A stretch of 64,000 nucleotides of DNA from Diaporthe sp. PMI_573 (GCA_021399435.1 JAJTUP010000048.1:310001-374000), one strand, 5' to 3'; shown: positions 34,334 through 47,426, counted from the stretch's first letter. Numbers and translations: made by a program. Notes: generated by a model from the sequence alone, not told the origin.

Positions 34334-37300
34334 ATGCCCGGTCTCGTCACAGCCACCGGAGTCCTGGGCTTCCTCTCCGACGAGGAGCCCGAGCTCAAGG
34401 TCTTCGCCCTCCAGACCCTCAACGATGATATCGACACTGTCTGGACAGAGGTCGCTGGCGCCTTGAGTCAAATGTGCGTTGTCCCCCCCCCCTCCCTCCT
34501 TTCCCTGTTGTTATGGCGCAGGCTGACCCCGTCCTAACCGCTCTCCAGCGAGGCACTCTATGAAGATGAATCCTTCCCTGAGCGCCATCTGGCCGCCCTC
34601 GTCCTCGCCAAGGTCTACTACCACCTTCAGGCTTACAACGAGAGCATGACCTTTGCCCTCGCCGCCGGCCCGCTGTTCAAGCTGGACAACCCCGCCGAGT
34701 TCGAGGAGACCATCATCTCCAAGTGCATTGACCAGTACATCGCCATCTCGTCTTCGAGCCACATACCCCCAAAGCACTCTGCAAACGACTCCCTGCCAGC
34801 CCTCGAGACCACTTTTGGCGCTACCCTCCCCGATGGCGGCTCCTTGGTCTCCCCCACCACGCCTTTCTCTCAGTCCGCGCTTCCCTCCAAGTCGCTCCTC
34901 TCGCGCGACTCGGCCGATAATGCAATCCTCGACCCCTCCCTGGGCGCGGGCAAGATGGGAAGATCAAGCTCCATCGCCACCCTGCCCGACAAGAGCTCCG
35001 AGCTCGCCCTCCAGCGCGTCATCGACCGCCTGTTCGAGGCTTGCCTGAAGGAAGGTCGCTACAGGCAGGTGGTCGGCATTGCCGTCGAGGCCAAGAACCT
35101 TTCCATCCTCCGCAGAGTCATCAAGCAAGCCAGTGAGGACGAGAAACGGTCCAAGTCCAAGACTCAGGACTCTGCCCAGGGGCCTGCTGAGGAGTTGATG
35201 GACTATGCGCTGGGTATCTGCATGGACATCGTCCAGGAACGGAGCCTGCGCACAGAGATACTTGGGCTGATCCTTGAGCTTCTCAACGACATACCGAACC
35301 CTGACTACTTTTCAATCGCCAAATGCGTCGTCTACCTAGACTCCGACGAGGACGCCTCTAAGATGCTGAAGCAGCTCATCGAGAAGGGAGACCCAAACTC
35401 CGTGGCAAATGCATACCAGATCGCCTTTGACCTCTACGACAATGGCACACAAGAGTTTCTGGGCAAGATTCTGGATTCGTTGCCATCGGGGGAGCCCCGG
35501 CCGAAGGCGCAGCCGGAGGATGGCGCTGAACAGCCAGCTGAGAGCGAGCCGCTGCTCAGCGACCAGGAGCATTCCCAGCACGAAGAACTTTCGGAGGAGG
35601 CGGCTAGGGTGTACAAGAACATACGCGGGATCTTGGACGGCAGCAAGGCCATTAAGCTCAACCTCGAGTTCCTGTACAGGAATAACCACACTGACCTAAG
35701 CATACTCAACAAGGTCCGCGACAGCCTTGAAGCCCGCAACTCCATCTTTCACACCGCCGTCACTTTCTGCAATGGCTTCATGAATGCAGGTACGACCCAT
35801 GACAAATTCTTCCGTGACAACCTCGAATGGCTCGGGAAAGCCGTCAACTGGTCCAAGTTCACCGCAACGGCCGCTCTTGGTGTCATACACCGTGGCAACC
35901 TGACACAATCGAGGAAGCTACTCGAACCCTACCTTCCGAGACCGACCGGCATCAACAGCGGCTCGATATATAGCCAGGGAGGTGCTCTGTACGCCTATGG
36001 TCTGATTCATGCCAACCATGGTGCAGGCGCGCTCGAATACCTACGCGACCAGTTCACAGCTGCTGAGCAGGAAGTCATCCAGCACGGTGGAGCTCTTGGA
36101 CTCGGCATCGCCGGCATGGCCACGGGCTCCGAGCCAATCTTCGAGAACCTCAAAGATGTGCTTTTTGCTGACTCGGCGCTCAACGGTGAGGCTGTCGGTC
36201 TGTCAATGGGCCTGATCATGCTGGGCACTGGCAACGCCAACGCCCTGCAGGTCATGTACACGTATGCCCACGACACGACCCACGAGAAGATCGTCCGCGG
36301 CTGCGCCATCGGCATGGCTCTGATTATGTATGGCCGCCAGGAGGGGGCCGACGTGATGATCGAGGGGCTCCTCAACGACCCTGACCCGACCCTGCGCTAC
36401 GGCGGCATCCTCACCATCGCCATGGCTTATTGTGGAACAGGCAGCAACAAGGCAATCCGCAAGCTGCTGCACACTGCTGTCAGCGACGTCAACGACGACG
36501 TCCGCCGCATTGCCGTCATGTCACTGGGCTTCATCCTTTTCCGGAAACCAGGCAGCGTCCCTCGCATGGTTGAGCTTCTCTCCGAGTCCTACAATCCTCA
36601 CGTCCGGTATGGCTCCGCAATGGCCCTAGGCATTTCTTGCGCGGGTACTGGACTGGACGAGGCCATTGACCTCCTGGAACCCATGATGAAGGACCCCACT
36701 GATTTCGTCCGCCAGGGCGCCTTGATTTCCCTCGCCATGATCATGGTTCAACAGAACGAGGTGCTGAACCCCAAGGTTGCCTCCATCCGCAAGACACTGA
36801 AGAAGGTCGTGGGCGACCGCCATGAGGACGCCATGACAAAATTTGGCGCATCTCTTGCCCTGGGCATCATTGACGCCGGAGGCCGCAACTGCTCCATAGG
36901 CTTGCAAACACAGACCGGGAATCTGAACATGCCGGGTATCGTCGGAATGGCTGTCTTCACCCAGTACTGGTACTGGTTCCCCTTCACCCACTTCCTGTCT
37001 CTAGCTTTCGTTCCCACCTCGGTCATCGGCCTGGACCACGAGCTCGAAATCCCCAGCTTCAAGTTCCACTGCGCAACGCGGCCGAGCCTCTTCGACTACC
37101 CTCCAGAGCAGGAGGTCAAGGCCGAGGAGGGTCCTGCGCTGGTGACGGCCGCCGTGCTTTCTACCACCGCGCAGGCGAAGCGACGTGCGCAGAAGAAGGA
37201 GAAGGCCGCCCGTCGTGAGAGCATGGATATCGACTCGACCCCGACCACAGCCAAGGCAGCCGCCCCCTCCGGAGACAAGATGGACATTGACGACGACAGG

Positions 37301-38027
37301 AGTAAGAAGGCCGGCGAAGAGTCCAAGGACAAGAGGGAGGGCGAGGGTGACAAGGAGGCTTCCGCAACACCTGACCTGAAGAAGAAGGTCGAGAAGGAGA
37401 AGGTTGGCTACGAGATTGAGAACATGTCGCGTGTGCTACCCGGTCAGCTGAAGTACATCAGCTTCCCGGCTGGGCGGTACAAGCCGGTGAAGAAGGTAAA
37501 TCTGCAATCCCGCAACTACTCGTGACAAAATCTGAGCGTTTCGCTAACAGTCGACACAGCCGACTGGTGGGCCGCTCCTACTCCAGGACACCCAGCCTGG
37601 CGAGCCCAAGGTCCTCGTGGAGGAGAAGCTTAAGAAGGTCGAGACCCAGCGGGCCCCTGTGGCCGGCCAGCCAACCGGCAGCGGTGCTGGCGGCCTTGGC
37701 GGCCTTGGCGGCCTCGGGTCAGGCAGGTCTGGTCGCTCCGCTATGATGAGTGATGGTGATGATGCCTTAGCCGAGGCTCTTCGGGCTGCCATGCGGGATG
37801 GTGCCGGCGGCGGCGCAGCGCTCAACGAGATGCTGCGTCAGTCGGCCCAGGCGCGCGGACTGGATCTCTTCGGGGACGGCGGTGCTGCCGGGGCCGGTCA
37901 GGGGGGTGCTGCCGCAGCCGCGGGCGTGTTGACAGCTGTCGATGAGGATGAAGACGGCGCTGAGGAGGCGCAGGTCCCTGGCGAGTTCGACTACTTCACG
38001 GACAGTGATGACGAGGAGGAACTGTAA
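34334..38027 (+). CDS. RPN2: 26S proteasome regulatory subunit Rpn2 (PSMD1)
   Basis: Largest scaffold subunit of the proteasome 19S base; it docks Rpn1, Rpn13 and the lid. Exons 34334-34473, 34549-37495 and 37560-38027 encode 1184 residues; the first junction is AT|C and the second is phase 0. The start MPGLVTATGVLGFLSDEEPELKVFAL and YYHLQAYNESMTFALAAG are typical. The middle holds tandem proteasome/cyclosome repeats with the recurring GxxLGxxxxG pattern (ALGLGIAGMATGS, EAVGLSMGLIMLGTGN, YGGILTIAMAYCGTG, VRYGSAMALGISCAGTG). A Ser-rich insert at about residues 115-185 and an acidic/basic KEKE-like segment around 880-930 lengthen it relative to the yeast protein. The C-terminal exon ends in an acidic stretch (FDYFTDSDDEEEL), as expected for Rpn13 contact. 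Confidence 0.95.
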
Positions 38028-38418
38028 AGACGAGACAGGGCCGGCTGTACATTACGAGGCGGACTGGAGCGGCGTGTATGAATGACCGGGATTGAAGCTA
38101 GACCTCCATCGAGAGCCGCGACGATAGACTTGATTTAGGCTTTCATTCACTACCAAGACTGACGTACACGATGGCAGCAACCGGGAGCTCCCAGCGCCCG
38201 AGGATCTCTCAAAGATGATACCAAGAGTGTCGACCGCCTCTCGCAAGCCGATGCCCTCATGATGGCGTACAACGTATATGCCACTACGTATGCTACCACA
38301 CTCTTCCCCGCTTCCATCTCACCATTGGACCAAGCAAGAACAGGCAAGAACGTAAGGCGCACGCGGCGGCTTGGCCCTGAACAAAGACCCGGTCGGCTGT
38401 TGTCCGCAGCGAGCCCAG
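38028..38418. other. Convergent 3' flank RPN2 / sulfite oxidase
   Basis: 391 bp between two convergent stop codons. It contains both 3' UTRs; nothing else is recognised. Confidence 0.5.
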
Positions 38419-40434
38419 TCAAGCCTTGCCGTCCCCTTCTTTGGCAAACCCGCATCCGTAGGTTGTCCCCGTCCGCCAGACTACCTTGTTCATCCCGCTT
38501 TCACCATGTGCAGCTGCAGCAGGGACACACTCAGGGCACACTTTGACGCGATGCCACGCATTTGCCAGGTTCCCCCTAACGTTGAATATGGAAGAGTGCG
38601 TCTCCGGCTGTGTATTATAGCTGTTGTCCGTCGCCTTCACCACGACCTCTCTGCACTGCAGGTGCCGGTCCTTCCCACCGGCCGAATGTGTCTCCAGGTG
38701 GCCAAGATAGCGCCACCTCCTCCAAGCCCAGGCCTTGTGACCCGCAGAGGGGTCTGTGATCAGCTCAGCCTGGTCCCACGTCCTTCCGCCGTCGAGGCTG
38801 ACGTCGACACGGCTGATGTAGCGCCCGCCGCCAGACACGGCGTAGCCCTCTACGGCTACTGGCTGCCGGCCGTGGCCTGCATCCGGGCCCAAGGCAGTGG
38901 GCGCCAATTTGCCGGCCTCCCGCACGCACTGGCCAACAAGCACCTTCGTGATCGCACTTGTGACTGGCATCTCCTGGATGGCCGGGGCGCTATCCCAGTC
39001 TACGTTGCGCTGGTTCGGCCCAAAGCTCTTGTAGTCACGCCGCTGCCACTGTGATGTGCTCTCCTCGTCAGCAATGACAATTTTGGAAAGCCACTTGACG
39101 CTCCTTGCCGCAACGTGGCCCGGTACTACGGCGCGCAACGGGGACCCGTGATCACGGGGGAGGGGCTGGCCGTTCATGCTGAAGGCAAGGATGACGTCGT
39201 TCCTGGGATCGAGGGCCGTGTGCAGGGGTATCGATGCGCCATAAGCCTCAAGGCCGGTGAGCTGGACGTGGTAGGTGCTGGGGTCGGGGAGGCTGTCGTC
39301 GTCGGCATCGGGGCCCGCAACCTCAAGCCCGGCGTCGGCCAGCACATCGGCCAGGCGGACGCCCAGCCAGTCCGCGTTGCTGATTGCCCCCACGCCCCAC
39401 TGGAGGCCGTTTGTCTTTGCGGTGCGTGTCATGTCGCTTCTCCGGTTGCCCGAGCACTGTAGGGCGGCCGTCACGCGGTGTGCGGTGAAGCGTGTCTTCA
39501 GGTCCTGCAGGGTATACGACTTCGCATCCCCACTGGGCAGCTCGACGGTCAGTGTGTGCTGGTCCAGCTGGGTGTCCTCGACAGCCGGCACCCACATGTG
39601 GTTGCGCTTGTAGAACAGCTCGTTGGGGGTCAGGAAGTTGTCAGTCAGGGACTGGTTCGGCGGCTCCGCGTTGCAAGGCTTGGCGGTGTGAGTGAGCATC
39701 CTGGGGTCACGCGCGGGGTCTGAGGCGAAGGGGTCCTGGATGGCATGTGCTGGCGGAAGCCCGTCAACAAGGTCGTGGCCGTGAATATAGCCGATGAGGT
39801 ACTGGTCGAGTATCTCCTTGACGTGATGCTGGTTGTGAATGGTGAAGATGGCCCAGTAGGGGTCGATGCTCTGTCCGGCGGCGCGTAGGATGACGTCCCC
39901 TCCAGGATGGGCAGAGACCCAGTCGGTAATGTCGTAGACCTTGTCCTGGTGGGTGACCCACGGGTTGGGGTGTGAGGCATCATGCGTACGGACGTCGGAC
40001 AGACGATAGCGAGGGACGGAGGGGTCTCGGGCATCGCGGGCGAGGGCGGGCGAGGTGATGTCACTGTCACCGTCACCGTGAGTGCCTGTGGCCTCCTGAA
40101 GGGCGGCAGCCAGCGACAACAGGCCTGCCCCGACTCCTGCAAGCAGGGCAGCTGCTGGCAGGCCGGTGCCGGATGTCTTGAGCAGCGACAGTGTCGAGAA
40201 GGCGGGCCTGGCCGAGGGGCGTGAGCATTGCCGGGGGGTAGGGCGTTGCATGCCCGGGCGAGGCTTGGCGGCGAGGCAGCCCAGCTCCGTGGCGAGGCGG
40301 CCGAGGTGTCGAGGCCGAAGAGACATGTTCACCGGCAGGGCACAGTGGAGATGGGAGCAAGGTGAGGTGAGGAGCGGGCGAGCCTGTGGGAGGCAGTAGG
40401 GGAACGGGCGATGGCTCGCTGCAGCCCACAACAC
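38419..40434 (-). CDS. Mitochondrial sulfite oxidase (cytochrome b5 + molybdopterin)
   Basis: Oxidises sulfite to sulfate, passing electrons through haem to cytochrome c in the intermembrane space. Intronless frame of 671 codons. Order of parts: an Arg-rich N-terminal presequence, a hydrophobic Ala/Leu stretch (about 92-113), a cytochrome b5 domain (about 141-220) with the haem motif DWVSAHPGGDVI and a second His in FTIHNQHH, then the molybdopterin domain with TAALQCSGNRRSDM, whose Cys (about residue 327) is the Mo ligand, and a C-terminal dimerisation domain (GGRYISRVDVSLDGGRTW). This b5-then-Mo order is that of animal-type sulfite oxidase, not nitrate reductase, and no FAD/NAD domain follows. 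The Met at 40326 (MSLRPRHLGRLATE) is an equally good start and would leave a cleaner targeting peptide. Confidence 0.9.
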   Translation of the reverse strand: MLWAAASHRPFPYCLPQARPLLTSPCSHLHCALPVNMSLRPRHLGRLATELGCLAAKPRPGMQRPTPRQCSRPSARPAFSTLSLLKTSGTGLPAAALLAGVGAGLLSLAAALQEATGTHGDGDSDITSPALARDARDPSVPRYRLSDVRTHDASHPNPWVTHQDKVYDITDWVSAHPGGDVILRAAGQSIDPYWAIFTIHNQHHVKEILDQYLIGYIHGHDLVDGLPPAHAIQDPFASDPARDPRMLTHTAKPCNAEPPNQSLTDNFLTPNELFYKRNHMWVPAVEDTQLDQHTLTVELPSGDAKSYTLQDLKTRFTAHRVTAALQCSGNRRSDMTRTAKTNGLQWGVGAISNADWLGVRLADVLADAGLEVAGPDADDDSLPDPSTYHVQLTGLEAYGASIPLHTALDPRNDVILAFSMNGQPLPRDHGSPLRAVVPGHVAARSVKWLSKIVIADEESTSQWQRRDYKSFGPNQRNVDWDSAPAIQEMPVTSAITKVLVGQCVREAGKLAPTALGPDAGHGRQPVAVEGYAVSGGGRYISRVDVSLDGGRTWDQAELITDPSAGHKAWAWRRWRYLGHLETHSAGGKDRHLQCREVVVKATDNSYNTQPETHSSIFNVRGNLANAWHRVKVCPECVPAAAAHGESGMNKVVWRTGTTYGCGFAKEGDGKA

Positions 40435-41757
40435 ATGGCGGCCCCCGTCGGGTTCCTGCCCTGGTTCTGGCCTTGCCCTGCCTTGTCTTGCCTGAGATTC
40501 GTTCTCGCCGTGAGAAAGGGAGGGTGGGCGACGTGTTTGTGCCTGTGTCTAACCCTGCGTGGCGGCAGGTGAGCGGCTGCTTGCTCGAGGTAATCTGTTT
40601 GGGGTCATGACATGTCAACAGTCAAACGGGTCCACGACGACACATGAGACGGGAAGGCAGAAGAGGGCAGGCCAGAGGAGGCCAGAGGAGGCCAGCCACG
40701 GGGAAGGCACACATGGCAACCTTTGAAGTAATTTAATGTACGACCCCGGGCAGCGCGTCCTGGCGACGCAGCAAGGCTGAACTGAGTCGCCGAAGGAGAG
40801 ACTGGGTCGGCGAAGCTGCTGCAGCCCGCAGGGCTCTCGGCAATCTTGCAGCGCCACCGGTAGGGGTGTCCCTGCCTGACGTCGCATCGACAGACCGGCC
40901 CCGTCTTGACAGGTGCCGCAGGTACCCGTCTCCACCCGCCCATGCTACACCCCGACAAATCCACAAATTATGTCGAGTGTCTGCGGGCACTGATTCCATA
41001 GTCTACATCCCCACATAACAACCACTCTCTTCCTGCTCAGAGGTGCTTTGGTCCGCCTCACAGACCCATCTCCTATACTGCGTGGACGACGTCGTATATC
41101 ACGACATACTCGCCCCTGAAGCCGTCAGACACGAAATGACAAGACCTACCTCATGTTGAACATTGGGCGTTGAGTCTACGCCCTCGCTGGCACTGCCACA
41201 GCCGAGACTTGACTTGCCATGCGGTGCGAGTGGCCCTCTTGTTCGTTCCGCTTGCTCGTCGCTCAGCATGCAGACCAAGGCGTTCCGCTTGCGGCGGCAG
41301 CCTTGTCCCGCCAGCTGCCTTCCCGCTCGGTGACCTGCCTGGCTCAACAGCCTACCAGCCCACAGTGCCAGCCCAGGCGGCTTCCATTCACTCATGTGCG
41401 ACTCGGACTGGGCGGGCCCTGATGCTCCCTCAGATGCGAGATTCCATCCCGGAATTGGATGAAATGCAGATGCAGCGACCCCAGGCCTCCAGCCCGCTCC
41501 CGGGGCATGTCCCCCCTTTGTCCGCTGTCCCCACGCCTCCACGGCCGTTTCCGGGGTTCCAACCAGGTGCTGCTTGTCTGCGGTTTCTTTGATATCTCTG
41601 CTCTGGGCTCCTTATGTGTCTTCCCGATCCTCGATTCCAACCTTTCTCCTCTCTCCTCTTGCCGACACAAGAGCCTCCCGGACGCTCCTCCCGCCCACCA
41701 AGAGACCATCACACCACCGGCCACCGAAACCCTCGGGAACATCACTGTGGTGCCATC
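40435..41757. other. Spacer between sulfite oxidase and zinc-finger genes (divergent)
   Basis: Shared upstream region of 1.3 kb. No gene recognised. A GGCCAGAGGA-type triplication lies around 40668-40696. Confidence 0.5.
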
Positions 41758-44700
41758 ATGAGCTTCTTTTCTTGGGGACCAAGCGGTAACCCAGCCCCTG
41801 CTCCAGCGGCTGCTGGCGCCGCACCTGCCCCCGGTGCAGGTGCCGGCACAGATGCTGACGCCGGCCAAAAGCCCAGGCCGGCGCCCCTGGACCTGGGTGG
41901 GAGGCCGCTCGACGACGCCGAGAAATGGAAAAGATCAAGGGCACGTTGGAACCTTGCAATCAAGCCCGACAACCCGGACTTTGCGAAACAACTGGCCGAG
42001 TTCGAGGGAGCCCTGGACCCTGCCTCGGGGAAGAGCATCGACGACACCCTCAGGAATCACTTCTCCAACTATGAGGTCCACAAGTTCAGCGGCTGGGCCG
42101 ATAGGAAGCATGAGCCCGACTTGTACAAGCAGCAGAAGAGAGACGCAGAGGCTTACAACACCCTCCTGGCAACCGCCCCCTGGGACAAGGAGGCCCCCCA
42201 GGCTTTTCTCGCCTTCAAAATGACCTTGTTGTTCTTTGGCTTCTCGGTGGAGCCCATGAAGATGAACGACTACTTCAGGCTGCCGCCAGGGTCCGGATTG
42301 TTTGGTCTTGACGACGATGGCGACAGCGACCTGGACGACCAGCGCACCTTCGTCCCGGAGGAGATGCGCCCACTGCGTTTCCTGAACAGATATGGCAAAC
42401 GCTGCTACGGCGCTGACAACGGCCACAGTGAGCCCGCCCTGCCCCCGCGCCGCTGCAAGGCCTTTCTCCTCCCTTTTTGCTGTCCTCCTGTTGTGCGCGG
42501 CGTGGTCCGACTTGCCACTTGATGCTGACACAGCCTTAGTGATGCCGGATCCGAGCTTTGAGATGTACTACGGCCTGCCATTTCAACCACAAGAGAACCA
42601 ACAGCCTGGGCCCGGTGGCCCAGCCAAAGGGGCTCAGGCCGACATGCGCATGCGTGGCAGGGGGTTGGGCGAGGAGGAGGACGACGACGACGACGACCAT
42701 GAGGACGAGTCGATGAGCGACGGCTCCGTCGATGGTGCTTCGTTTTGCTCCGATTCCTTGCTCCCAGACGCACCCGGTGTCGACGTTGGTGGCGAAGGCG
42801 ATGACGGCCGCGTCCTGAAACTCCGAGGAGGAGCAGGAGAAGCAGGAGGTTGGGAGTCTGAGGACGGGACCTTGGTCACCTCCTTCTCTGGCACTACTCG
42901 CTGTCATATTCACCATGCGAGAGAATTCTACGCGGCCGTCGACGCAGTTCTTGTCCTTGGAAGACGTCTGGATGTCCAGATCACCGTGGCCCTGATCCGG
43001 GTCAAAGCGGACAAGAACCATGTTCCATACGCCGAGGCTGTTCACCTGGAACGCGGGACCCTAGGCCATGTGACGAGCGAGGAAGACCTGCACAATAGGC
43101 TGTTGAGTGCGCACACACAAGCATCACAGGACTCGCCCGAGGACGGACTGCGACTCTTCGTCTGCCACAGAAGCAACGAGAAGGCCCTTCTTGAGCTCCA
43201 GGCAAAGGGCAGTAACGCCCAGACCGCTTGTCTGCCAGCCCCTATTCCAGAGTATTTCCAGTTCGCGGGTGCGGACTCTAGCAGCTGGAGATCCTACGCG
43301 TACCTGTGGATGCCACAAGATGTCACAGAACACACTGCCTCGAGCCTCTACGCGAAATGGTTCAAGACTGTCGTGCGGATCGCGTCGGGCCCGCAAGACC
43401 TGACCGGCAAGCTCGGGCGACACAGTGCGCAGCTGCCGAAGGTGCCTTACGCGGTACAGGTATATGTCGATGGCACCAGAACGCCGCCTTTCCATAGTGA
43501 ATCGCCGCTGCCGAGAGAAGTCTGGGAAGCGATTGTCAGATCCGGCCGTCGGCCCTTCACGACCAACCCAACGAACCACTTCATCCTATCGCTTACCAGC
43601 CTCCAAGGGCATGCCTTTGCACAGGTCCCAGGCTACTACCCACCACCGGCGCAGACCGAAAGGCCGGAGCTTGACACCAAGGCTGTCTTCAGACTGGCTT
43701 GGGACTCGGTACCGACCCATGACAGGGACTCTGTGGCCAGCATGGTTATCAGGCGGCCCGGGCACTTGGGAACAGTGACTTTCAAGTGCAAGAACGGCGA
43801 CGTGGACCGCACAACCAACGACTACCCGGCGGCCGAGGGCCAGCTGCGCGACTGGCTGAATCGGAAGTACTTCTTCACCATCGTGCCCCAGTGGGACACG
43901 TACGAGGCTATCATCCCGAGCAGTTCAGACACGATCCAAATACCCGCCGACTGGGAATGGTCCAAAGTCAGACCTAGGCTCCTCGCGGGCCTCGGCAGAG
44001 CTGGCTCGGACTTTGATGATGACAATATCCTGCGTATCGACCAGCGTACCGCCCACGGGAAAGAGGCTAGAGGGGCTCTACAGAGGAACAGGGTCGCGTG
44101 GGACATGGATCTGGGCACTGGTGGGCGAGCGGACACGAAGTGGAAGGAGTTCATGGCGGTCCTTTCGGTGAAGAGGTTCATCATCTCTGTGGAACCCAAG
44201 TACCTCGAGAATGGCCGCGCTAGTGTCGTAAACCCGCTGGCCTCTGACCATCAAAGTGCGTTGTGGGCCAGATGGGGTTGCAATCGTCCATCAGCCCACG
44301 TCGACACGGGCGAGCCTGCGGAGGAGTCGACTCGGACTGGGGCCACCGCGACCCAGCGCCACATGAACCCCAACAGCCACAACGGGCCGCCGGCGCGAGC
44401 TCAGGACCAGGATCAGGGCCTGCTGCACCAGGGCGTGCCGCAGCTCGGCGCGGGTGTCGACATGTTCCAGTCGGGCAAGTACTACCGCGAGCAGTCCTTT
44501 GCCACGCCGCTATCAGTCCAGTTGGGCGACCAGAAGCCCAGGTTCCCCATCAACGCGCCGCCAATAGAGCATATCCGGCGTCCACGGGGGCCGGACGGGA
44601 TCGAGTCGGACTCGATGCCCATCGTCAGCACGCACATCATGACCCCGACAGAGCAGCGCACCCTGCAGCAGGCCTTCTTCCAGATGCGCTCCATCGCCCT

Positions 44701-46438
44701 CAACCGCGCCCAGCAGTGCCCACACAAGGACTGCGCCGCCTTCTTCCCCGTCGGCCCGGACAACATGGCCGCCTTCCACAAGCACCTGGAGGACAGGCAC
44801 ATCGGCTCCCACTGCCCCTTCTGCGACGAGACCCTCTTCAAATACTGGTCCGCCTCGGACAAGCAGAAGCACTTCGTTGACAACCACTCCGAGTACTTTA
44901 CCGCCAAGGGCGACCTCCTGAGGGAGACCCTGCTGGCCGACAGGATCAAGAGCAAGGGCAACGTCCATCGGAGGGAGGAGCAGTACAACTTCTGCCCCCG
45001 CTGCGGCCGCAACCACCAGCTGCTGAGCAGCAAGGCCGACCGTGTGCACCATGACAATGCCTGCTTCCCTGGAAATGAGACCACCCTCCCGACCGAGCAG
45101 TACTGCCCATGCTGCGGCAAGCCAGACTATGTCCTGGTCGGCTTCCGCAACACCAGGCGGCGTGAACAGCACCAGTGCGCCGCCGCCGCCGCCGCCACAG
45201 ACCCAAACCACCCGACGCCCGCCTCCAACATATTCTGCCAGCACTGCGCCCTCGAGTGCCACCAGCTGCCGGTCTCCTACGGCAGGCGCCACCTTCTGAG
45301 CTGCAAGGCCCTTGCCTCGAGACCCGACAACTGGTGCCCGTGGTGCGGCGTCGACCTCAAGTCAGGCCCTCGAGCAGCCCGCCTCAAGCACCTGGCCATC
45401 TGCATCCTGAAACCCGCATCCGGCCAGAACCCCGTGTGTACCGACTCGGGCATCCCGCTCGATAGCCCTCGCGATCTCCAAGCCCACAGGCTAAGGCATG
45501 GCCTCACGGACCTGGGCACGACAAACCGCAAGACCAGGATCGCTGTACCCCCCAAATGCCCGGTCGGGGGCTGCGACGCTGATCTGACCTCGTGGAATGC
45601 TCAGGGGCTCTACGATCACTTCCAGTCGCATCCCGAAAACGTTTTGGAGGAGGGAGGCGGCCTGAAGAGCTGCCCCTTCTGCAAATGCAACTTTGAAACG
45701 CGCGGGTGGCACACGAGATTGGAGAAGCAGCAGCATTTTGACGACCACGTCCACTTTGAGCAGCGGGCCCGCCGCGTGCTTAACGACGAGATCATCGGTA
45801 GTAACTCGGACCGGGAGAGTGCTCCCGTCCTGCAGGCTATTGCGACTCGCGACTATGACCAGTTCGACCACACAGCCGAGACTGAGAATCTGAACGCACA
45901 GATCGTCCGGCTTTCCGAAACCGTCAAGCGGCTGGCGGATGAGAATCGCAAATGCAGAGATGCTCAACGTAAATCTTCCAGTACGTGCAACCTAACCCCT
46001 GCCACACTCGCCCCTGGCCCAACCCACATACGGCCTCCCTCCCCTCTGCTCCCTTCAAATCGGCGGTTGAGATGCCTGCGAGATTTCAACGAGCCCGGGG
46101 TCGGCTGACGCCTGGCAGAGAAAGACCTACAACGGCCAATTACTCCATCTAGCCCCGGCGTGACACGACGGGCAGCTTCTAGGGCCTCAAGGCCTAGCCC
46201 CGCCGGTGGGGAACCACCGGCCAAGAAGTCCAGGGCCGTCCCGGGCTTTGCCACTGGGCGCCAGGTCTTCAGAGGCGTGCATGATGCCAGTGAAGACTGG
46301 GGCGAGGAGGAAGGTAATGAGGAAGATGAGTTTGCGCTGGAGTCTGACGTGGACGTGGAGGATGAAATCATCGACGACAAAGACTTCGATGACGACATAG
46401 AGGACGATTACTACGACGAGCTAGCTGACGAGGCGTGA
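41758..46438 (+). CDS. Large multi-zinc-finger protein with acidic tail, uncharacterised
   Basis: Exons 41758-42427, 42540-45980 and 46119-46438 encode 1476 residues; both introns are phase 1 (A|TG and A|AG). I do not recognise the family. The N-terminus is Ala/Pro-rich (MSFFSWGPSG), then a charged region including KMNDYFRLPPGSGLFGLDDD. An Asp/Glu run follows, then a 600-residue part without known motifs. Between about residues 945 and 1300 there are eight Cys/His modules in series. Some are C2H2-like (CPFCDETLF..HFVDNH; CPVGGCDADL..HFQSH; CPFCKCNFE..HFDDH) and some C2HC-like (CPRCGRNHQ..HHDNAC; CPCCGKPD..HQC; CQHCALEC..LLSC; CPWCGVDL..LAIC). A short coiled coil (LNAQIVRLSETVKRLADENRK) and a very acidic C-terminus follow. 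A nuclear, nucleic-acid- or protein-binding role is plausible but unproven. Confidence 0.72.
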
Positions 46439-47420
46439 AGCGTTTCCACACCTTCTTTTGTCGGGCCCTGAGCGGCGGTAGGCGCGTGGGTCAACACATC
46501 TGGACTATGGCACGGGTATCTGAATTCTCGGGGCTTTTTGGGACACACAGTAGAGCGCAAGAGAGGGCGGTTGGCAGGATCATTTCTTAAACTTTGCTCT
46601 TTGGCTTCCCTCGGAAGTTTCGGAGTCCCCAATATCACTCGTATCGTCCAGGACAAACATCCAGGCCCCCTGCATCAACAGTAGAAAAAATTGCCGTCAA
46701 TTTTGTCCATGTCGGCCCATCACCATGACCGCATGCAAGACCTTACTGGTAAGCAGCAGTGTTTCCCAAGCCAGCACAGCCTTTCTCGCGGGTCTTGATG
46801 CGTTGTAGTCGAGCTGCCTGGCTTTCGCACTTTGCATCGCCAGCAACTACATCTTGAGGGCCCGGACATGCGTGCCCCTTTAGATACATATCTACCCGCG
46901 TACATTTCTGGTGCTATCTCGACCTTGAGGTAATCAAGTAAGTGTGAGGTTGTAATTGCTGACACGAGGCATGAGAGACTGCAGTGATTCGTCGGCGAAA
47001 TCGAACAGACTGCGCGCTACGTCTACTGTTACTATACGAGACGGTATGAGTAGACTGCCGAGGTTGCCAGGTCGTTCAAACCTTATAAAAGAAGGTGGGC
47101 GGGTGGCAGACATGACATTGACCACTACTAGTAGTGCGGGTGGCCGGGGGCTGAAGCAATGCGACTGATGCGCTTGTGTATGTATGTATCGGCGCTGAGT
47201 ACTACTCCCACCTAGATGACGCGCACTAGCCTGATCGGCTTCATTGGCTGCTTCTGTAATACTTTTGTCCTTGGGTGCCCCTGGAAAGTCGAACGACTAC
47301 ACAATGATATGCATGGTGCGCCACTGATCCTGAATGACCATCTCCTAAGTGTTCCCCGAGGTCTCGGAGCCCCGTTGACTGCAGTCAGGGATCTTCGCAG
47401 CTTCTCATCGCGCAGTCTTA
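46439..47420. other. Spacer, no gene recognised
   Basis: Between the zinc-finger gene and the broken methyltransferase. Short frames are present but none carries a recognisable domain. Any former 5' end of the methyltransferase would lie at the right edge. Confidence 0.45.
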
Positions 47421-47426
47421 GCCACC

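Noticed and set aside
46748..46790. Another introner copy starting GTAAGCAGC in the spacer after the zinc-finger gene
   Set aside because: Only the first nine bases match; the sequence after them has none of the family's internal or 3' blocks, and no exons flank it.
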